A DNA stretch of 64,000 nt from Cucumis sativus (taxonomy: Eukaryota > Streptophyta > Magnoliopsida > Cucurbitales > Cucurbitaceae): the NCBI RefSeq assembly GCF_000004075.3, contig NC_026656.2, positions 24,190,607 through 24,254,606 of the forward strand, in the 5' to 3' direction. A model generated the notes under the pieces. The model did not search any database, had not been told where the DNA came from, and saw only the letters and a list, made by a program, of their open reading frames with translations. Every line of letters starts with the position of its first letter. Positions within the stretch are counted from its first letter, which is position 1. A program made the position numbers and the translations under genes. Of this stretch, positions 47,801-59,749 are shown piece by piece.

Positions 47801-48117
47801 GAAAAGAAATCACACACCTTCTTCATTTTTCTTGTTTGGACCTTTTGTCGAAGATCTTCATAAACAATTTCGTCTAATAGATCATCGGCTTGATAAACAA
47901 GATGTTGAAGATCGTCCCACCCACATCCTCACAGAATATCAAGATGTAATTTTCTCATGTTGATATCGCGTAAGAAAGCTTCAGCCTTGAGTAGCCATTT
48001 TTGGAGGTTGGAGAGATGTTCCTGGAAGCCCCATGCTAGTCGAGTTTGCTCCCCTGCAACCTTCAACACCTTCTTCAACATTTCTTCCACAGCAAAAGTC
48101 CATAGGAAATCAGCCAT
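44868..48117 (-). pseudogene. RGA2-like CC-NBS-LRR resistance gene, nearly full length but frame-broken
   Basis: All domains of a CNL immune receptor appear in order on the minus strand, in separate frames. The Rx-type coiled coil starts at 48117 (MADFLWTFAVEEMLKKV, then QADDLLDEIVYEDL). NB-ARC has P-loop GMGGLGKTTLAK (~47500), DKTVWVCVSEPF, kinase-2 YFLVLDDVWNE (~47280), SIVVTTRSAEVAK, GGVPLVARVLG, CFSYCSIFPKDF and MHDLVHDIA (~46640). LRRs run 46348-44868. Breaks occur near 47930 (stop after RKLHLDIL), 47325, 47065, 46885, 46350 and 45605, each needing a frame shift to continue the homology. The gene is therefore dead as a receptor, although long pieces stay open and could be predicted as short genes. 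No intron is needed after the coiled coil, unlike the intact relative at 54666. Confidence 0.85.
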
Positions 48118-48463
48118 ATTGTGCAATTCTAAGGTTCTGTCTCAGAAAGAAAGCTCAAATAATGATTTGGAGAAGAATTAGATGTAAAATACAAATGATG
48201 TATGAAAAGAAATGGAAGTCTTTGCAAGTCAATGTGGACTTGGGACAGAGGAATGTAGCTTCACAGAAATTAATGAAATGTGGTTTGAAATTAAAGGTTG
48301 TGGCATTATCATATTCATACGTAACCCAACAAATAAACTAAAATAAATAATCAATCAATCAATCAATAAATCCCCATTTGTTACTCTCAGGCTCAACTAT
48401 TTGGCTAAAAATTGACGTGCTACTTGAGTTCGAGCCAATCTTGCCACTAAAGTAAGTTTATTG
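48118..48463. other. 5' flank of the CNL pseudogene
   Basis: Former promoter side of the minus-strand CNL pseudogene. It includes a short TCAA/ATCAATCAATCAATAA run at 48350-48370. No other feature is recognised. Confidence 0.4.
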
Positions 48464-49080
48464 TGTTAGATTTGATAAATTATTTGTTCTTGATTTGAGT
48501 GATCATGAAATTCGTCCAACCATGCATCTGGATTATTTTAGAATATATTAAAAAACAATCGAGAGATGCTTTAATTTTTCTCGAGCTTCAAGGGTCTCAC
48601 ACCTATTAATAAGAATCGAGTTCTGATTTGTAAAGCAAGGAAGCACAAAGGGAGGATGAAAGAAAAGCAAGAGATCAGTTAAGAGGAAAAAGTATGTGAG
48701 TGTATTGAGAGAGTGAAATAGTATTCTCTCTAAGGGTGTCCATCTTTATAAATTATTAATAAACGCTATTTATTTCTTCCATAGAGACTCTCTCTCTTTC
48801 TTTTGTGTCTATTTCTTCAACAAGAGTGGTATAACAAAGCCAAGATGCTTTAACTTCGAGTCTAGAACAAAGCTAATTATTATGGAGTTGCATTTGTCAC
48901 TACATGGTGATGAGAGACCTTTAAGTTGCTGGAGACAATCAAGAAGCTCAGAACTCAAAATTAGAAAACATGTTCTACGTGGATGAAGTCATATCTGCAG
49001 GAAAATTTGTGAGATGTTGTAGGAGGCAATGGAGTCAAAGCCACCTTAGAATGCTGCTACTTTAAAAGTTGAGGAAATGA
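48464..49080 (+). mobile_element. Ty1/copia 5' end: LTR, primer-binding site and decayed gag leader
   Basis: An LTR-like stretch starts TGTTAGATTTG at about 48464 and ends TTTCTTCAACA at 48822. Right after it, AGAG-TGGTATAACAAAGCC resembles the initiator-Met tRNA primer-binding site (TGGTATCAGAGC) used by plant copia elements. A TATA-like TTTATAAATTATTAATAA and a CT-rich LTR end precede it. The following ~250 bases have no intact gag frame. Only the 5' end of the element remains. Confidence 0.5.
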
Positions 49081-49384
49081 ACTATCAAGGGCAGGTAAGG
49101 CCATGTGAAACACATCTCAAAAGTGTGTTATAAAGCATAAATTTGTGTTGGTTTTAATGTGTAAACGAGTGATTTGATGCTTCTCTTATTTAGTTTCGTA
49201 GGAAGCGAGCATTTAGTGTGGAACAAACCAAATTTGGAGTAGGAAAGGTCAAAATGCAGCACACCACACAGTGATACCAAGTAAAAAAACAATTGTTAAA
49301 ATAATTGGATTTAAAAATTAAAAACAACTTTGTAACGCAAACAAAAATTAAGGTAATTTTTAATTTAATTATTTTAATTTTATT
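49081..49384. other. AT-rich intergenic stretch
   Basis: No gene or repeat recognised between the copia leader and the 'gatag' repeat block. Confidence 0.4.
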
Positions 49385-49950
49385 TAAGGAGTAATTGCAA
49401 ATTTAGCGATTAAATTTAAAATAATTAAGTATATAGCAATATTTTAAAAAATTTACAAATATAACAAAATTTGTCAAATTTCATCGGCGATAGAAGTTTA
49501 TCACCGATATACCATGTTGTAAATATTGATTTATCACTGATAGATCATAATGAGTCTATTAGCGATACAAGTCTATTAACGATAGTTTTGCTATATTTAC
49601 AATTTTTTTAAATGTTATTATATCCTTAATTATTATTCTTCAAATGGCTATTCTAATTGTGTTTGAGTTTATTGAGTGTTATTTTGATGAGAATTATTTG
49701 AAGTTGAAATTAATTAAATATTTGTTTGGATGAATATTTAATTAATTAGTGACTTTGGGTGTTATTAGAATTATGATTAATTATATATATGGGGAATTTT
49801 TAAAATATATACAACCTATAGCAAATTCTATCACCCATAGTCATTGATATGTTATGGTGATAGAAGACTATCAGTGATAAAATTCAAAATTTTGTTATAA
49901 CTTGTAGATATTTTAATTTATTTTGCTATTTTTAAAAATGTCCCTTGTTT
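49385..49950. repeat. Two 'tatcactgatag' dispersed repeat blocks
   Basis: Blocks at 49385-49660 and 49790-49950 consist of phrases such as 'ttcatcggcgatagaagtttatcaccgata', 'cactgatagatc' and 'tagaagactatcagtgata', bracketed by 'tttacaaatataacaaaattt' and 'gctatttttaaaaatgtccct'. The outer phrases are inverted relative to each other, as in a MITE. They are relatives of 19260-19460. Confidence 0.55.
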
Positions 49951-50279
49951 GAATTTACCTAACACTACAATTTTTTTTTAAATAGTTTCTTTTTTTTTTT
50001 GCAAAATTAAAGACTTCAAAATCCCAACAAAACACAATCTCGGAATTTTTCTTAAACAAAGTTGAATTGGTTTCAACCTACTTTTTGGAAAAGTTAATTT
50101 GGAATGTACGATAGCACATTGTTAATTTTATTAATTAATATATCGAAATTTCCCTTTATGATTTTAAGATCGAATTAATTTGAGAATTTTTACTTTTTTG
50201 ACTAATCTTTGAAATAAGAGATTCTACCACGGGATCTTCGAACTTGAATTTAAGAGCTTTCATGTATTTACTATTATAC

Positions 50280-51164
50280 ATTGATGATAGCTAAAATGCA
50301 TAATGTGATGTTGTTAGTTAATGGCGGATATTATATGATGACAATGATTATTGTGTGCATTGTTTTATGAATTATATGATTTATGGACTTTATGACTCAA
50401 ATTGTCATGTTTAGGATGCTTGCTACATGCTTTGGATTGTGATGTCTCTATTCACTTCGACCATTAGGATTTGTACCTACATGTACGATGTTCCTCAAAA
50501 TCATCACCTTCCACTAATTTATGACTGTGTGCATTCGACGAGACCACCAGTTTATCATGTCGTGTTTATGAGTGGTCCGACGGGATCAGTTACAACTCGA
50601 TATCATGGGTGTTTCTTTGGGTTTATCGATGGATGAGAGTTTTCCTATGAATCACTAGATTATTTGTGTTCCATGGAGCAGATGGTAATTTTCGATGCCT
50701 CTTAATGGGATCCTAATGGAAAGTTAGTAGATCACCTAGTGAGTCTCTTATTGAATATATTTTTATGTTTGCTTTTTTTTTTTTTTCAATGTTTAGTATT
50801 TCAGGCAAAGATTAAGGTAATGAGAAGCTGACGAGCGATAAGAAGAGTTTCGTGACATGTTATATGGAGACTCAGTTTTGCTTCAACTCTTTCGTCGTTT
50901 GTTTTCAATAATTTCCATTTTAAATATTTTATGTTAAAGTTTTTATGTCATTTATTTATTTTTATTTTCTTAAAATCCTTTAGAACCGTGAGACATGTTT
51001 TCATGGTAAATTTTATTGATTTTTCTAATCTATGTTTTACGAACAGTTATTTGAAATTATTTTAATAAAAATATAGTTTTCCTCTTTTCAAGAAAGTGTC
51101 AAAAAATTTATTTATTTTAGAGTAATGACATTAGCTTAGTTTAAAGAGTTGGATTGATACAAAC
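50280..51164 (-). repeat. Ty3/gypsy-type LTR remnant, copy 2 (inverted)
   Basis: Read from 51164 downward it starts TGTATCAATCCAACTCTTTAAACTAAG, then 'gaaaacatgtctcacggttctaaa', 'attgaaaacaaacgacgaaag', 'gagtctccatataacatgtcacgaaac', 'cgctcgtcagctt' and 'aatactaaacatt'. The order matches copy 1 at 21352. The far end includes 'gatcctaatggaaagttagtagatcacctagtgagtctcttattga'. The frame at 50427-50636 lies in the LTR and is not a gene. Confidence 0.55.
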
Positions 51165-51805
51165 TTAGTCGGATCCCCTAATAAAAATCATTAAAGAAAA
51201 CAAGCGTTCAAATAAATCATATTACCAACTAACCCAAATGTTCATAGTATTCAAAAATTATACAAAGAAAAATAGAAATAATAAGTGAAATCATCAATCA
51301 TATCTAGTCCCATTGGCATGGTCACTAGTCCCTCTTATCACTCGTCGACTTGCCTTTACCTTTGCCTGAAAAACTAAACATAGATAGGATGAATATACGA
51401 AATACTCAGTAATGAATCCACTATTGTCCTTACTAGTGAACTTTTAACTTCCTATTAAGGAAACACTCTATGTCATATAATAGTTTAGTGATCTCGTAAG
51501 AGCATGCATTAGTCAGTTTGTTGAACCCGTGGGAGTACACGACTAAACAGTTATAAGTGGTAATCCCAAAGGACATTGTACATATATAGTGTACTAGCCT
51601 AATGGCCAAAGTTAACACAATTACCATCGGTACAAAAACATTCTAATTCAATCAAACTTAGTCCAGTTAAATGATAAACAACTCATGAAACATTTATTTA
51701 ATAATCTTATTCAATCTACATAATCATCACCTTCATGATTTTGCCAAAATAAATCACAATTAATCATGATGTCATTGCAATTTAACCCAATTCAATTCAA
51801 CTTCT

Positions 51806-51845
<40 letters not shown>

Positions 51846-51970
51846 TTGTCAATGAAATTTAATCCAACTTAGTGCATTCAATACATATTCATTCTTACTT
51901 GGGTTGCGTTGAAGACCTTGTAGTAAATCTCTTACCTTAAACTTTGAGTTAATTCATTGGTTGCAATTAA
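51165..51970 (+). repeat. Ty3/gypsy-type LTR remnant, copy 3, head to head with copy 2
   Basis: Plus-strand phrases 'tatcactcgtcgacttgcc', 'tgcctgaaaaactaaacatagata' and 'aaatactcagtaatgaatccac' match copy 1 ('tcggtcaccagctt', 'gaaatattaaacat', 'atactcagtaaggga'). The start is eroded. An (AT)n run at 51809-51843 lies inside. Confidence 0.45.
51809..51843. repeat. (AT)n microsatellite
   Basis: Uninterrupted AT/TA run of about 35 bases. Confidence 0.9.
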
Positions 51971-52099
51971 ATTCCCAAATTCAACCTAAATAGAAGGAAT
52001 TTAAATTAATAGTTTTATCGGTAAAATTATCAATTACAAACCAACTTTAATTCTCCAATTTAACTTACCCATTGATGTTGAAACTCCAAAATTCCATCC

Positions 52100-52662
52100 T
52101 GTTGGAAAAAACAGAGATAAATGATCATGTCCTGCCCTAAAGTCACCCCTTCCAACTAAGTGGAGGTGTGCGGCTTAGACCTTTATCACATACTCTTGTG
52201 GGGTATTGTGTATCGCGCTAAACGTCTAGTAAGAGGAATAACTTAACTCTTTTCACTAAGTTTAAACACCTCTTTCTTTTTACAAGGACACAAGATACGA
52301 CAACTTGACTAAGACGTCTTTGATACTGCGCTCTCTCTTTTAACCTTGTAATTAATTACACGATAGACACAAATAACACAATGGAATGAATATAACAATT
52401 CTTTATTAATTAACCTAAGGCTTTTACGATGTTTAGACATTACAAATACAACTCTTGAACTCTCTTAGCACTGATACTTGCCCCTTCGCTTAACAACTGC
52501 CCCTTTTTATTCTAACATTGACGTTTCGCTTGCTCACCTCATTGTGTAGCAATACAAGTCGTCATTCCTTTCTATCTTTCTTGCTAGATGGTTGCTTCTT
52601 GATGTTTTGGGTACTTTGAGGTATGAAGGTTCTACTTCTTTCATTACCTCAAACGTCCAACA
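52100..52662. mobile_element. Possible solo LTR-like sequence (TGTTGG...CCAACA)
   Basis: The ends TGTTGGAAAAAACAG and AACGTCCAACA are inverted in the TG...CA manner and enclose about 560 bases of non-coding DNA. Flanking 5-mers (CATCC and ACCCA) do not match, so this may be a coincidence or an old element. Confidence 0.3.
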
Positions 52663-54665
52663 ACCCACTCTGAAGATAGTGTTTAGTGCTTTCGTTTCCT
52701 GACTCAGCTCTCTAGCTCTCTTACTTCTCGAGTTTGGTTTGCCCGCTTGGGTATTGTATGGGTTTGGGCGTAAATTTGAAACTTTTTGGCATGGATTTGG
52801 GCGGGACGTAATCCATTTTTTAAAGATGTATTATTTGGGTTTTTAGTATACACCAAATTTAAAACATCATTACAGTTGTATATTGGTTCCCTTTTAGGTA
52901 TTACAAAAATGTTCCAGTTCATGGATTTTTCTACGATTTGGATAACTATAATGAAATATGATTTTTTCTACATTTCAACAGTTTCAAACAAAAATTTGAT
53001 ATCAATCATATAACAACTTCACACTCAGGCTTCTAATTCAGAATTTAATTTTTCTATCTTCTCAATTTCTTCCTATTCATTTGCTCCAATATACCATCAT
53101 CATCTCTAAGTCTCTGTTACCTACAAAATCCTCCTCTATAAGGATTGATGGAAGAAGAAGAGAAATTATTAGTTTTGAAATTGCAAATAACAAAGAACAT
53201 AAAGCAAATAACAAAAATGAAGAAAAATAGCTTATCAAATTTGGTTGGTGATTATGTAGGAACACACACAGTATAGTCTAATGATCTTGTAGGAACACTC
53301 ATTAGTCCGAATCCGATGAAACACTAATCATATTTTAATACACAATCATCAAATTTTCACTTATTAATTATATAACCAAAACTATATAATTAATAACAGT
53401 CTCCATCAATTCCAAACTCTCTTTAATTAAATATAGATACACATATATATTCAATTAATTCAACGGGTTACACCAAATAAATTCGTTAATTTTCAATTCC
53501 AATTAATCTAACACCCATAATAATTTAATAATAAATTATTCAAGATAATTAAATTAGAAAATTTACCATAAATTTGTGGGTGTTACATAAAACCAATGGT
53601 AAACTAGAGAAAATTGAAAATCATTAAAAATATTGAACTTGATTTTGGGTTGGTTGTTGCAAAAAGTTGAACGTAGAAGAAAATGAAAAATTGTGGGAGG
53701 GAGAGTAGACAACTATCAGATGATAATTATAGGGTTATTAGACAACAACCATAAACTTATCGATTTTTAATTTTGCTAGTCTTGCAATTTAGAAAATATA
53801 GTAACATCAACCTTCTCATCATAATTTTTTTTTTCCATATTTGCTATATTTAAAAAAGGATGAAATGGTATAATTTAAATTAGGTATATGATGCAATTTC
53901 GGTTGATCAAATAAAGGGGAGAAAAGGAAAAGTTAAAAAGTTTCTGAATGTCCCTTTTAACCCCCCCTTGGTATAATTATATCCTCTATAGCTTTATATC
54001 CATATTTTTGGTTGTTTTGGTTACCTCTTTTTCTACTTTTGACTCATCAAACCATTAAACTGTGTTGAAACTTATTTCACATTTGACAACATCTTTATGA
54101 CTATTAACTTTGGATTCCAAAAATCACTAATTATTTTAAATTTATTTCCCTTTTGTTCTCATTAGTATCGCCATCTACCATCAATTGTTGTGAATAGTCG
54201 AATACCATGTGGAGTGAAAGTTTCTGTGTTTTTTCCTTCAATCCATCTGAATGCTAAAGAAAAAGAAAAACTTCTCGAGTTTTAAACCCAATCTCCTTTC
54301 AAACTATTTTACATTACTTCCATAAATGCTATCAAATTTTCAAATGTTTCAATTTTATTCATTCAATGAAAATACACAAACTGATATGGCAATCACCGAC
54401 ATGTCTAAGATGGAGAGACACACTTTCATATAGAATTATATATTTAAACCAAAATGGGATGTATTGAATATTTATTGGCCGCCCTAATATTGATAAGGTA
54501 CAATGATTGGCAACTTGGTATTTGGGTTGAAAGAAAGTTATAGCAAGAGGAGTTTCAATGTCCTCATAAACTCATCCATATCCATATGTTTAAATCAAAT
54601 GGTATGTATTAAATTCATTCATATCCAAATCTTGAGAGAGAGAGAGTGGTAAGATCTGAGGGAAT
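52663..54665. other. Upstream region of the CNL gene with LTR-like scraps
   Basis: No gene is recognised. Near 53587 the minus strand starts TGTAACACCCACAAATTTATGG, a gypsy-type LTR start, and runs to about 53265. The last 300 bases before 54666 are the presumed CNL promoter and 5' UTR, including GAGAGAGAGAGAG at 54636-54648. Confidence 0.4.
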
Positions 54666-57600
54666 ATGGCTGAGTTCTTATGGACTTTTGCTGTGCAAGA
54701 AATTTTGAAGAAGGTCCTAACTCTTGTGGCTGAGCAGATCATTCTAGCAAGGGAGGTCAAGGATGTGCTACAACAACTACAAAAAGAGCTAGTTGAGTCT
54801 CAAAAAATTGTTAGTGCTATCACTACCCAAAGACAAAATCATTATTCACCAGATAGCTTAGTGACTCAGTGGGTGAATGATCTTCAACTTATTGTTCATG
54901 AGGCTGACGACTTGCTGGATTTGTTTGTTTATGAACATCTTCAGCAAAGAGTGAACCCATCAGCTCATGGAAAAATAATAAAAAAGGTACTCTTTATTTC
55001 TTACTTCATTCATATATGTTTAGTGTGTAACGACTTATAAATTAGTATATTGAATAAAAATCAACCCATCGAGAGGTTATGGTCTGTGATCTCTTTATCT
55101 TGCCTGCTATATTCTTCAAACCCTGAGTTATTGCATATAATTGGGCCCTAGAATAATTTTGAGTTTGGCATATTTATTATTCTTTTGCCAACAGGTACCT
55201 CATTTCTTATGCGCTTCGGCAAGGACTAAAAAAATGAAGGAAATTATAGCGTTGTTAAACAAACATTGCACCAAATTACCTCACTTACTTCAACTTGAGC
55301 CTACACCCTCAAACATTGCAGAGACTGAAGTTGCGCAAATTCAAGAGACAGTCTCAAAGCCTGAAGATTATGTGGTGGGAAGGAACAGGGAAGTTGAAAC
55401 CATAGTTGATCGAGTGATTGATGCCAGCAAACAGGAACTCAATTCTATTTTACCCGTTTTTGGAATGGGTGGATTAGGAAAAACCACTTTGGCAAAGTCG
55501 GTCTTCAACCATGATAGGATCAAAAATCATTTTGGTATCACTATTTGGATATATGTGTCACAACCTTTTGTCATCAACAACATTTTGCAAGCAATCTTAC
55601 AAAAGGTGGAGGTTCATTCTAGTGATTGCTCCAACAATAGGGAGGCCTTACTTGAAAAGCTTACAGAAAACATGGGAGAGAAAACATATTTTCTTGTTCT
55701 TGACGATGTTTGGAATGAAAACAAAATGTTGTGGGAGAAGTTGAAGGAATGTTTGATGAGTATTACTCATATGTCAGGAAATAGTATTCTTGTCACTACA
55801 AGGAGCAGTGGAATTGCAAAAATGATGGAAGAAAATATTGGAAGTCATGAATTAAGAAAATTATCTGATGACCAATGTTGGTCAATATTTAGGAACTTTG
55901 CCAATGCCAAGGATGTACCAATGACTTCCAATTTGGAGTTTGTGCAAAAAGAGTTTGATAAAAGAATCGGTGGTCTTCCATTAATCGCTAAAGTTTTGGG
56001 AGCAGCAGTTCCATTTTCAGGAGACCATGACCAGTGGGTAGCAAATATAAAAAGCGTTCTAACAACTCCAATAAAAGAGGAAGAGTTTGTTAAATTCACA
56101 TTGAAGTTAAGCGTTGATCGTCTACCAAATGCTTCAGTAAAGCAGTGTTTTGCTTATTGTTCAAATTTTTCCAAGGGTTGTGAGTTTGACAAAAAGCAAG
56201 TGATTCGAATGTGGATGGCACAAGGATTTACTCAACCAGATGAAAGAAACAATGAAACAATGGAAGATACAGGAGAAAGGTACTTTAACATCTTGTTGTC
56301 TTTCTGCTTATTTCAAGATGTTGTTAAGAATGAAAGAGGAATAATTGAGAAGGTTCGAATGCATGATCTTATACATGATATTGCTTGTCAAGTTTCAAAT
56401 GATAAAAAGTTGCGAATAGATCACATCATTTCATCAAATTGGAAAGATTGGACGAAAGATGACAAAATACTTGTGAGCAAGTTACGAACAATAAATTTTT
56501 ATGATCGTCATCATGTGGTGGTTCAGGATAAGATTGGGGACTTTACTGGTTTGCGTGTTTTGACAATTGAAAATTATATTGTTGAGGAGTTACCAAACTC
56601 AATATTCAAGTTGAAGCACTTGAGATATCTAGACATTTCGTATTGTTATTCAATAAAGAAGCTTCCTGAATCTATTGTTCTGCTTTATAATTTGCAAACA
56701 CTGAGATTTCATCTCTTAAGCAAGGGATTTCTACCAAAAAACGTTGGACAAATGATTAGTTTGAGGCATTTGGAGTTCTCATCTATCGATAAACAAATGT
56801 CTCCCTATTTGAGTCAATTGATTCAACTTGAAACATTGCCTAAATTTGCAGTAGGTTTTGAGAAGGGTTGTAAGATTACAGAACTTGGGGTTCTAAGAAA
56901 CCTGAAAGGGTTGTTGAAGCTTCAACGTTTAGAACATGTTGAAAGTAAAGAAGAAGCCGAAACTGCAAAATTAGTGGAAAAGGAGAATCTAGAAGAAGTA
57001 CATTTTGTGTGGACAAAGGAAAGGAAGAGAAAAGTAGAGAATAAGAATGATTTGGAAGTGTTGGAAGGACTTCAACCACCCAAAAATGTAGAATATTTGA
57101 GAATCAAATACTTTTTAGGTGGGTGTTTACCAAACCAGACGTTTGTTGAGAATTTAGTGAAAATAGAGCTAAGAGATTGTGGAAATTGTGAGAAGCTTCC
57201 AAGGCTTGGGCAATTAGGAAATCTAGAGATACTTGATATTTCATGGTTTGAAAGAGTAAAGAGTATAGGGAATGAATTCTATGGAAACAGCTCCAACAAC
57301 CAAAGGAGTTTATTCCCCAGGTTGAAGGAATTGTATGTTGATGAGATGAGGAGGATAGGAGAATGGGAAGAAGTGGGAAGTAATGTTAAAGCTTTCCCAC
57401 GTCTTGAACGTTTGTATATTGGTTGTTGTAGAGATTTAGTGAAAATTCCAGATGTTTTTGGGTATTGTGATGAGTATGGTGAGAAGCATCTGGAAGTTGT
57501 GGAAATTATTGAACATTTGTGGTTAGACCGACCTTCAAATTTGTGGTCTTTTGTTACAACGCAAGGAGGAGCATTGGCCAATTTGCTATCCAGAAGAACT

Positions 57601-57774
57601 CGCTCTTTCTTCTATTACCGAAAAGAAAGAAGACAAATGAAAGAAAAAATAAAAGAAAAATTGCGGTTTGCTCTTTATGTGCAGTCTGCTGCGACCCAAT
57701 TCATCGTCAAAGTCCCAACACCAACACCAACACCAAAGCCTAAAATTCGTTCTTTTTCTCCTTGCTTCTTCTAA
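54666..57774 (+). CDS. RGA2-like CC-NBS-LRR disease resistance protein with aberrant C-terminus
   Basis: Two exons, 54666-54986 and 55195-57774 (208-base GT-AG intron, phase 0), give 966 aa. CNLs are cytosolic immune receptors that bind ATP/ADP and trigger defence when an LRR or guard interaction senses an effector. The coiled coil starts MAEFLWTFAVQEILKKV and includes HEADDLLDLFVYEHL. NB-ARC motifs are P-loop GMGGLGKTTLAKS (~198-210), ITIWIYVSQPF, kinase-2 YFLVLDDVWNE (~272-282), NSILVTTRSS, GGLPLIAKVLG (~366), CFAYCSNFSKGCEF and MHD in VRMHDLIHDIA (~496-498), all intact. LRRs span ~530-860 (LKHLRYLDISYC, LGQLGNLEILDIS, FPRLERLYIGCCRDL). After about residue 895 the sequence leaves the LRR pattern and becomes RRTRSFFYYRKERRQMKEK and a PTPTPTPKPK tail. 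The LRR therefore ends well before that of the related pseudogene at 44868. The intron call rests on an in-frame stop in the unspliced reading. Confidence 0.88.
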
Positions 57775-57861
57775 TGATGTCTTCCGCTACCAACTAATAC
57801 TATTTTTTCTCCCTAATCATAATTCCTCATCAACTCACATACAAATCACTCAAACTCATTA

Positions 57862-58075
57862 AAAGAGCCTTTGGGGTAAAGAATGCCTACCAATAATATG
57901 GAGTTATGTGTGTTTGAAGCCAACAGTATTATAGTATCCATTATTATTATAGACTCTATTATTATAATTATATGGGTTTTTCACTATTCTTTTTTGTCAT
58001 TCATATCTATGGTACATGAAATATACATTTTTCTTAAATTAAATTTATTAAATTTTATTAATTAGGATACCTATT
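57862..58075. mobile_element. MITE-like element, 'cctttggggtaaagaatg' type
   Basis: Shares word order with the element at 21070-21350 and begins about 90 bases after the CNL stop codon. It may form part of that gene's 3' UTR. Only one end is recognisable. Confidence 0.45.
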
Positions 58076-58439
58076 TAAATAATTTAGCTTTAATCCTCAT
58101 ATAAATTAATTTCATCATCTGTTTTGGGTGATTGTGTTTGAAATTATGTTACACATACATTCTCCAAATCGACTACTGAGTTATTTAGGTAATAAAACAA
58201 GACAAAAAAATGTTATTGTTGAATACGTTCTTAGCCAAATTTAAATAAATTAAGTTAGATAAGCTCCGTAAATAAGTGGGTAGAATACAATGGTAGATAC
58301 AAAAGTACATAAATTCAAAATAAAGCGAAATCAAAACACAACCACCTATTCAAAAAAGAAAGAAAAAAACTAACTTGTTAAATATTGTTATTTTCTGACT
58401 GAACGGTGCAATACTCCAATTTTAGCTTCATGGGTATCG

Positions 58440-59290
58440 ACATCAATTCCTCTATGACAGAAATTCCTCTATGTCATCCTCACTATGGAACATGATTCGC
58501 ATAAGCTTTACCCTCTCTCAGCTACTTAGTTCAGGGATATCTTGTAGTTGTTTCATGACTTTCCCATGTAGTTCAACCTATATTTCGTGCTTTTCTTTTG
58601 GTCAATTTGCAATTGTCTTCAATTGGTCATTTGCAAATTTCATTGCATTCCTAATGACATTTATCATTTCAGATAGTTGGCCACCTCGGTTCCTCTTGCT
58701 TCTGCTCAAAGAATTTCTTCCTTCACTTGGTCGACCTACCCGTGTTCACAACATCTTATCCAGTGACATATCCACCTCCTTGACTATATATCATCGAGAT
58801 CTAGGGTTCATGTGAATCACCAAGGGGAACACCATCAAATTGTTTCGCACATTAAACCCTCAAAGGTCTTTAAACATGCTCTCGTAGCCCGATCTTTGCT
58901 GAACACATAAGACAGATCATCATGATATGGAAATGATTGTTTAGGAGGCTTTTGGCAGCACGATGAGTCTGTGCAAACATTTCAATAGATTAGTCGATGA
59001 TTAGGGTTATAAACATAGAACGTTGTACATAAAATATACATATCTTCACCCAACTGTTGAGCAACTCTTGTTCTGCGATGATACACTGATATTCTTTATT
59101 CCATCCAAAGCTACTACACGATGGCCCTCTCATTTCTATGATTTCTTGGTAGGTTTTTTCAGTGATTTCACTTTACAATCTATAATCGGTGATCATTGGA
59201 TATTAGTGCCCGACAACTTCTTTGTCATCATCCATTATAGTTGTGCTAAGGCACCCAAGTCGAAAGGTCTCATTATCTGATTTCCACCCA
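58440..59290 (-). pseudogene. Myb/SANT-like domain gene of a PIF/Harbinger-type element
   Basis: In broken minus frames it reads GWKSDNETFR, a MRPFDLGALAQL variant, a GPSCSSFGWN-like core, then FPYHDDLSYVFSKDRATRA. The C-terminal block has KFANDQLKT-like and VMKQLQDIPELS-like words. Plant Myb/SANT-like (Myb_DNA-bind_3) proteins have this order. They are commonly encoded by, or derived from, PIF/Harbinger DNA transposons, where they bind element ends. Several stops and frame shifts make it non-functional. The transposase scrap lies 460 bases upstream on the same strand. Confidence 0.6.
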
Positions 59291-59749
59291 CTAGATGAAA
59301 CCAATTCCACCAAGCACTCTACTAGTTTCACTTTTTCCTCTCTAGTTCAAATGTGTTTGTATTCTCTTGAAGAACTTTGCATTCCAGCATATATACATAT
59401 ACAACATAATAAAATGAAACAAGAGGTGTCTAATATCTAATTGTACATAGTCAAATTTAGCATATAGTGAACATAATAACATGATCATACAAGAATTATA
59501 TTGCATTACTGTTGCAGACATTTCACAAAACATTAACAATTCAAAACAAATGAGAAACTACCTTTATGTGTTTACAATAGTTAAATAAACATAAGGGCAC
59601 TACTAATTACGAAACTCCCACTCGCTGAACATCTAATGAGTCAATTCATCCCTATATTAACTCCACTTGTTTGAGGTTTCAATGTAATTAATCTTGTCAC
59701 CTTCGGTTGTAGCGTAGGTTGAATCACCCTCATCCAAATTGTCAAAGAT

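Noticed and set aside
52100..52662. Solo LTR with TGTTGG...CCAACA ends as a firm call
   Set aside because: No target-site duplication and no second copy in the window; kept only as a low-confidence feature.
57519..57862. Overlapping plus frames at the end of the CNL gene
   Set aside because: They are alternative frames of the CNL 3' end and its microsatellite.
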